DNA of 19,489 nucleotides from Lachnospiraceae bacterium UBA5902 (GTDB lineage Bacteria > Bacillota > Clostridia > Lachnospirales > Lachnospiraceae). The notes under the pieces are model-generated. The model was not told the DNA's origin and searched no databases. It worked only from the letters and a program-made list of their open reading frames with translations. The translations under genes were made by a program, and so were the position numbers. The stretch spans positions 1 through 19,489 of the forward strand of contig DJEI01000012.1 of the NCBI GenBank assembly GCA_002431865.1. Reading direction: 5' to 3'. Positions 14,385 to 19,489 of the stretch are shown piece by piece; the stretch's first letter is position 1, and the number at the start of each line of letters is the position of its first letter.

Positions 14385-17300
14385 CTAATTCTTTTTCTCT
14401 TGATTATTTCGAATGTTTTTTCTTTTTCCATATATGGCTGCGCCAATTACACCGAATCCGGAAACAAGCAACAGAGTAATCCAAAGCAATATCCGGCTGC
14501 TGTCGCCTGTATGGGGATCACCCGTGATGGTGTGCATCTGACCGCTGTCGCCTGTTTGTGGAGCATCCACGATGGTGTTATAACTATAGTCGTCACCGGC
14601 AGACACATGGTACAGCTCAATCTCGCCGGTCAGGCTGGTATAGTTGCCATCTTCAGGTGTGAAGCGCCACTTGTAAGTCGTGTTGGCCTCCACTCTGGTA
14701 TCATCAGGCAAAACACTACCCTTATCATCCACCCATTCCAGTTTACCGGCATTTGGCTTCAGGGTGCTGCCTTCGATGGTCAGTGCCGCATCCTTCAGTG
14801 TCTTGTCTCCGGTCGTAATCTCAGTATACTTCGGCTCGCCGATAGGCGTAGCCGGTTTGATTATGAGTACAAAGGACGCGCTGGTAACTTCATTGTAGTC
14901 GTTATCTCCCGCCTTGGTTGCAATGACATGCACAGAGCCGACTCTGACCGGTATCAGAACGCCGGTATTCGGATCGATAGTTGCCGCTCCAGTGCTTGCG
15001 GCGTTGTCGATGCTGTAGGTTACAGCCCCAGTGCCAGAGCCTCCATCGGTGGTCAATGTCAGCTTTTCGCCATAGACCATGGTGGTATTGCCAGTGATGA
15101 CCAGCGGTTCCTGATTGCCCTTCGTGACCAGGTTTATGTTTAAAACAATGGTAAAGTCCTCATAATTGCCGCAGGATGCCTTGATGGTAATCGTAACTAC
15201 ATCACCATCCTTGCCTCCAGAAATTGCGTAGGTCAGTTTTCCGTCCACTGCAGCAATATCCTGTTTGGTGAGTGTAGCAGTCGAACCATCGCTAACACTG
15301 TATTCACTACTATAACGCCAGATCTGCCCATCCGGAAGTCCAGACCAATCCGGTGTGTAGGTATGGTCAGCAGTGTCCGTATACCTCCGCATCACCTCTG
15401 TTGTTTTAAGATTATTACCGTCTGCTTTGTTCACCGTCACCTCAAGTTCGATGTTTTCCACCGTGTTGTAGTTGTCAGTGTTCTCCGGCGTAAATTTTGC
15501 CCTAAAGCTTTTTGCACCAGCTGTGGCGTTACCTACGGATTCGATGCTATTCATCCAAGTCCAGCCGTCCGGCAATTTCACATCCGCCAGTGTCTGACCG
15601 TAAGTCGCATGCAAACCGGTAGGCTTCGTGTAGGCCGGCGTTGCCTTCGCTACCACAAAATCGCAATATGCAGTATAGTACCCATAGTAGTTATCCGTCT
15701 CGCCGATTTGTGCATACATACGATATGTACCCGGTTTCAACGCAGGTGGGGCACTGATGTTCCATTCCTTAACCGTGTTGCCGTCCGCGTAATAATAGGT
15801 CACCGAAGCATTCATGTCTCCCGTCCGTTCTGCCAGAGTCGGCGTGGTTGGAGTTTCACCATAGGTATAGCCAGCCATGCTGATCTTGCCATATTGCATA
15901 GCCTTATTCACCGTAACAGTCACAATGCCGGTCGCAGCTGCGTATTCGTCAAAAGAAGCGTCCGGGGTGAACGTCCACGAAGCATCAAAGCTGCCGACTG
16001 CGTCGAATCTGGTTTCTGGGTTCGTCCACGTGAACGTGCCCGTAATCTCATTTCCGGTACGGGGACATATCATCTTGCCCGTGATCTTGATCATGCTTTC
16101 GTTCAACGTCTGACCGTAAGTGATGTCAGTCGCTCTAATGGTACTGTCAGTTGCCAGCACAGGGACTATCTTGTCCTGTGCAATGACTTGGAGAACCAAA
16201 TCAAACGTCTGATAATTCGTGGTTTCGACCTCAATGGTCACATTGCCGATTTCACCATTCTTGGAGCTTGCGGTCTTGATGGGCAGTATCAGCTTGCCGT
16301 TCTTGATTTTCGCACCATTAGCTATGTCGTAGTATTCGGTCGCCATCTTGATGCGTGGTAAACCATACGTGATTTCGCCGTACTCGCAACCCCTATGCTG
16401 CTGCGACAGAATATTATCCAGATGTGTTTTCAGCTCGATCTCATAGCTCTTCGCCAGATTGTTGAAAACGACCTGCGTAAACTGGATATTTGACAGGCTG
16501 ATGGTATCCTGCGTGATGGTAAACTTGTTCACATCATCGGTCGTGCCATTGCATACAATCGTTCTGTTTTCCGGATCGTCTTTAAACACATAGTTGCCGC
16601 TCTTGAGTATCAGGGTGTATGATAATGATTTTCCGTTACCCGCATCCGGCGAGTCAATATAAGTCCCATCGTCCTGCCGCATAGTGAAGCGGGCGCTCGT
16701 AATATCGTAAGCATCCTCCGGAAGCGTAACGGCTGCGCCATTTTTGGCATGGAAGGTCAGATTGCTCTTGGTAAGCGGAGCCGCCACCGTGCCGTCGTAA
16801 GTCTTTGTGAGAGATTGGACATCGCAATAGCCAAGAAGCTGTATCGGCTCGATTTTCCATTCCTCATTGTCAATCTCACCCTCGTAGCCACCCTTACCAC
16901 GGACGGACAACTGATAGCTGCCCGCATTGGTTTGTTCCATGACCGTCACGATGTAGTCTTTATTTTCAATAAGTGTTTTATTGCCCAGCTTGACCGTTAC
17001 CGCCGGTGTCTGCGCCGCGCCGTTGTAGATTGGATTCTTAACCGTTACCGCCGCACCCTCGATGCTGATTGGCGTGACGGTAATAGTGATATCCGCGCTC
17101 TTGGAATAGCCGTCACTGGTGAAGGTGACACGATAAGTGTGCGTTCCTGCTGAGAGATCTTCGGGCAGGAAGTAGTTCATGCCCGTTGCGTCTTCGATTG
17201 GTGACGCCGTACCACCGAGCTTGTACCACTTGCAGTCAGTTTGAGTCAAGTTAAGCAGGTTGCAGCTTGCGCTCAGCCTTATCCCTTTTGTCATGCCATA

Positions 17301-19489
17301 TGCCATGGTCGTCGAGGCATCTGTGCGGTCTGCGTTCAGCGCAATCAACCCGACGCTCGTAATAGGAGCCTGCTGTATACCGACACCGCTCACTGCATTA
17401 CTCGATTCACTAGGCCACGTGCCGTCCGAACACTTAAAGGCATAGCCCTCCTCCAGCAGGTCGCCAACGGTCATGCCGGCAGGAACCCTCAGCCATTCGG
17501 TGATTTTTCCCTTTTTCTCACCGGAGTCCCTGAGCGTGATTTTATTGTTCACAGTAAGTGAATAAACATCGCAGCCGTTCAGGTCGAAAATGAACGGCTT
17601 GCCAGTGTCTACCGTAACATCAACCATGGATGCCAGCAGCTTCACTGTACCACCATCGGCACTGTCGAACGCCTTCTTCAAATCCTCGAAATAAGTCGTT
17701 GTTCCATCCTTCGTCACGCTGGCAGTAAAGGTCTTCTTCCCACAGAAGCACTTCCACGCGCCGCCGTCAGCGGGAACATAGACTACCTCGTCGTGACTGC
17801 ATTTCATTACAGTGACATGCGTAAGCTTGATGAGTGCGTTCCCATCCGCGTCATACATCGCAACAGGTTCACCGCTTGTAGTGTCTGTGAAATAGTATTC
17901 CGATGCCAGCAGGTCCGTGAGTTTTTTGCTGCTGCCCTCTCCAATCTCAATGCTGCCGAAGTTGCCGCCAGCGAGGCTGGCAGTGCCGGATCCCTCGATC
18001 ACCACAGCGGAAATAGTGAGGTTATTATTCTCTGCAGGGATGGTAAGCTTTCCATCCTCGACCCTGAGATATTCGCAGATATAGTGCCCCTGATTTGCAG
18101 CGCTGTTTTGGAAAATCAGTTCATAGCCGAAAATATAAGGATCGAACAGCTTTCCACTAGAACTCTGCGCCGTCACCATAAAACCATTCAGGTCTATTGT
18201 ATTGCTTCCAAAGTACGTCAAAGCAGACTGTGTACACGTCTGATCACACAGAATCCGGATCACAGGTTGTTTATCATTGCCAAATGCATCACTCATGTTA
18301 ATGTAATACGTCGTCGTACCCTTACCCTTGTGTTCGCTTCTGACGGCGGTCAACGTCAGGTTGCAATCGTCGCAGTGCAAAGTACCATCCGCATTTTCTG
18401 TCCGATTTGCATGGGGACAGAGCATGCCGCAGACGGAGCAGTAATAGTACCCATTGCTCCGCTTATCTGTAAAGGTGGAATTTCCACCCGCATCCTCATG
18501 TCCGCAGGGCTTAACAGTGACGTCTTTCAGCGGCGTACTGACGTAAAGCTCGTCTCCTTCAACCCGCTTACCGCTGGCTCCCGCAAAATAGCCACCCACC
18601 GGCATCATATACCGAAACAGAATGAAAGAGTTCTCCGGGGCGTCATCCAAATAGATTTCGGAAAAGTGACTTCCGGCGAGAAATGTGGGGTGATAGTTGC
18701 TGCTGGTACAATTTTCATCAGCATAATATGGGTAGCCGTATTTTATCCCAACACGTCCGATGACGTCCAAGCCCTCCAGCGTCACCCTGCCCTTCGCGAG
18801 GTAGATGGCATCGCCGGTGCCGGTGTTCACGATCCTGCCGTTTTTGAAGTCAACGGATGCTGACGCTAACGATCCAAATTCCGCCGTGATTAGGGGACTA
18901 TCCAGATTTCCGCTTAAGGTGTGGCCATTCAGGTCAAGAATGATGTGGGTAAAATAGTTGTTAATGATAAATGTTTTTTCCACCGTCACATCACTTAGAA
19001 ACGTTACAGTCGCGTTCTCACTCCCATTCGGGTCGATCCATTTTGTGCCGGGGGATGTTATTTTCTCCTGAAGTTCGTCCAGAGTTTTAATGTGTGTTGT
19101 TTCCCAATCCGGATAACCGATGTACGGAGACCAGACCGCGTGTGCAATGCAGCCTTGCTCACACACCTCCGTCCCGCAGACCGTACATTTGCTGTCCGCA
19201 CCGATAGTGCTGCTGCCGTCAGCGTTCTTGTGATTACAGGTATAGCCGCACTCGCATTTGCCGTTTACGATGGTGTGGGTGTGAGACTTGACTATGCTTT
19301 CTTCGCTGTAGGCAAACTCGGTGACAGCATCTTCTCCGGCACCGACAGATACCCAATATTCTCCCTTTGCAATGTCAATATATTTCCCATCCTTGTCAAA
19401 CAGCATACTGCCGCTGGCAAAGAGCGCACGCACCCCATCATAATCGAATACACTGGAACCCAAAGCCAGATATCCGATTCCGTTATGCA
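14385..19489 (-). CDS. Giant modular wall-anchored surface protein, N-terminus beyond window
   Basis: The frame is open from the right edge to the TAG at 14387-14385, giving at least 1,700 residues; the start and any signal peptide lie outside. The N-terminal third has three similar modules. Each has a cysteine-rich knuckle (about 19256-19160 with CTVCG; 18506-18363 with CSVCG and CDDC; 17801-17742 with CFCG) followed by a beta-helix-like stretch containing DLNG (18935, 18194, 17585). An Ig-like domain follows (about 17320-17065), then YNG/YDG- and MBG-type beta domains marked by YNGAAQTP, KTYDGTVAAP, ITYGQTL, YTYGETPTTP and ATYGQTLADV (about 17065-15420). Further Ig-like repeats (YGEKLTL) precede a duplicated APQTGDS/DPHTGDS sorting region, a membrane helix and a basic tail GKRKN. 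It is probably a long stalk-like adhesin or cell-surface binder (inference). A TTG at 19463 is in frame but mid-protein and is not a start. Confidence 0.9.
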   Translation of the reverse strand, partial: HNGIGYLALGSSVFDYDGVRALFASGSMLFDKDGKYIDIAKGEYWVSVGAGEDAVTEFAYSEESIVKSHTHTIVNGKCECGYTCNHKNADGSSTIGADSKCTVCGTEVCEQGCIAHAVWSPYIGYPDWETTHIKTLDELQEKITSPGTKWIDPNGSENATVTFLSDVTVEKTFIINNYFTHIILDLNGHTLSGNLDSPLITAEFGSLASASVDFKNGRIVNTGTGDAIYLAKGRVTLEGLDVIGRVGIKYGYPYYADENCTSSNYHPTFLAGSHFSEIYLDDAPENSFILFRYMMPVGGYFAGASGKRVEGDELYVSTPLKDVTVKPCGHEDAGGNSTFTDKRSNGYYYCSVCGMLCPHANRTENADGTLHCDDCNLTLTAVRSEHKGKGTTTYYINMSDAFGNDKQPVIRILCDQTCTQSALTYFGSNTIDLNGFMVTAQSSSGKLFDPYIFGYELIFQNSAANQGHYICEYLRVEDGKLTIPAENNNLTISAVVIEGSGTASLAGGNFGSIEIGEGSSKKLTDLLASEYYFTDTTSGEPVAMYDADGNALIKLTHVTVMKCSHDEVVYVPADGGAWKCFCGKKTFTASVTKDGTTTYFEDLKKAFDSADGGTVKLLASMVDVTVDTGKPFIFDLNGCDVYSLTVNNKITLRDSGEKKGKITEWLRVPAGMTVGDLLEEGYAFKCSDGTWPSESSNAVSGVGIQQAPITSVGLIALNADRTDASTTMAYGMTKGIRLSASCNLLNLTQTDCKWYKLGGTASPIEDATGMNYFLPEDLSAGTHTYRVTFTSDGYSKSADITITVTPISIEGAAVTVKNPIYNGAAQTPAVTVKLGNKTLIENKDYIVTVMEQTNAGSYQLSVRGKGGYEGEIDNEEWKIEPIQLLGYCDVQSLTKTYDGTVAAPLTKSNLTFHAKNGAAVTLPEDAYDITSARFTMRQDDGTYIDSPDAGNGKSLSYTLILKSGNYVFKDDPENRTIVCNGTTDDVNKFTITQDTISLSNIQFTQVVFNNLAKSYEIELKTHLDNILSQQHRGCEYGEITYGLPRIKMATEYYDIANGAKIKNGKLILPIKTASSKNGEIGNVTIEVETTNYQTFDLVLQVIAQDKIVPVLATDSTIRATDITYGQTLNESMIKITGKMICPRTGNEITGTFTWTNPETRFDAVGSFDASWTFTPDASFDEYAAATGIVTVTVNKAMQYGKISMAGYTYGETPTTPTLAERTGDMNASVTYYYADGNTVKEWNISAPPALKPGTYRMYAQIGETDNYYGYYTAYCDFVVAKATPAYTKPTGLHATYGQTLADVKLPDGWTWMNSIESVGNATAGAKSFRAKFTPENTDNYNTVENIELEVTVNKADGNNLKTTEVMRRYTDTADHTYTPDWSGLPDGQIWRYSSEYSVSDGSTATLTKQDIAAVDGKLTYAISGGKDGDVVTITIKASCGNYEDFTIVLNINLVTKGNQEPLVITGNTTMVYGEKLTLTTDGGSGTGAVTYSIDNAASTGAATIDPNTGVLIPVRVGSVHVIATKAGDNDYNEVTSASFVLIIKPATPIGEPKYTEITTGDKTLKDAALTIEGSTLKPNAGKLEWVDDKGSVLPDDTRVEANTTYKWRFTPEDGNYTSLTGEIELYHVSAGDDYSYNTIVDAPQTGDSGQMHTITGDPHTGDSSRILLWITLLLVSGFGVIGAAIYGKRKNIRNNQEKKN
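14487..14576 (-). repeat. 45-bp tandem duplication covering the sorting motif
   Basis: Two adjacent 45-bp units (14532-14576 and 14487-14531) encode TIVDAPQTGDSGQMH and TITGDPHTGDSSRIL. Both carry a PxTGDS motif, so there are two candidate sortase sites 15 residues apart. The second, nearer the membrane helix, is the expected functional one. Confidence 0.82.

Noticed and set aside
15363..18863. Long plus-strand open frames (332 and 356 codons) opposite the giant surface-protein gene
   Set aside because: They lack ribosome sites and recognisable domains, are rich in Cys/His/Arg as expected of antisense shadows, and lie wholly inside a well-supported gene.

Overview
The window reads as chromosomal DNA of a low-GC, Gram-positive gut anaerobe, most likely a Lachnospiraceae-type Clostridium relative. 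Support comes from ChW (clostridial hydrophobic, Trp-containing) repeats, a PadR/DUF1700 pair, a CpsB-Wzz-CpsD tyrosine kinase module, and wall-anchored surface proteins with xPxTG sorting signals followed by a membrane helix and basic tail. I cannot name the species. No rRNA, tRNA, CRISPR array, transposase or integrase was found, and no stretch over 300 bases lacks a gene.

Left part, positions 1-7640, all minus strand. (a) A PadR repressor gene with a clear promoter and operator is followed by an overlapping DUF1700 (HAAS-type) membrane protein gene that runs off the left edge. (b) A four-gene operon encodes, in transcription order, an unrecognised multi-span membrane protein, a CpsB-type PHP tyrosine phosphatase (TTG start), a Wzz/YveK-like polysaccharide co-polymerase and a CpsD-type bacterial tyrosine kinase with a tyrosine-rich tail. 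It ends in a strong hairpin terminator and carries no glycosyltransferases. (c) A monocistronic gene encodes a secreted protein with six ChW repeats in two triads, two Ig-like (Big_2) domains and an unknown C-terminal domain.

Right part, positions 7700-19489, looks like a surface-protein island. Three secreted proteins (587, 849 and more than 1,700 residues) carry xPxTG-D cell-wall sorting signals. Between them, on the plus strand, sits a two-component system: a LytTR-family response regulator (TTG start) and a GHKL-family sensor kinase. The 849- and 587-residue genes appear to form one minus-strand operon, divergent from the regulator. The giant gene is convergent with the kinase across a shared bidirectional terminator.

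The intergenic region between the regulator and the surface operon holds two 11-bp direct repeats, 20 bp apart, that resemble LytTR/VirR boxes. They sit where an activator would bind for the surface operon. The simplest model is that the kinase/regulator pair senses an unknown signal and controls display of these surface proteins. In all three proteins the peptide just before or at the sorting motif has been tandemly duplicated, with a different period each time (8, 12 and 15 residues). No sortase gene is in the window.
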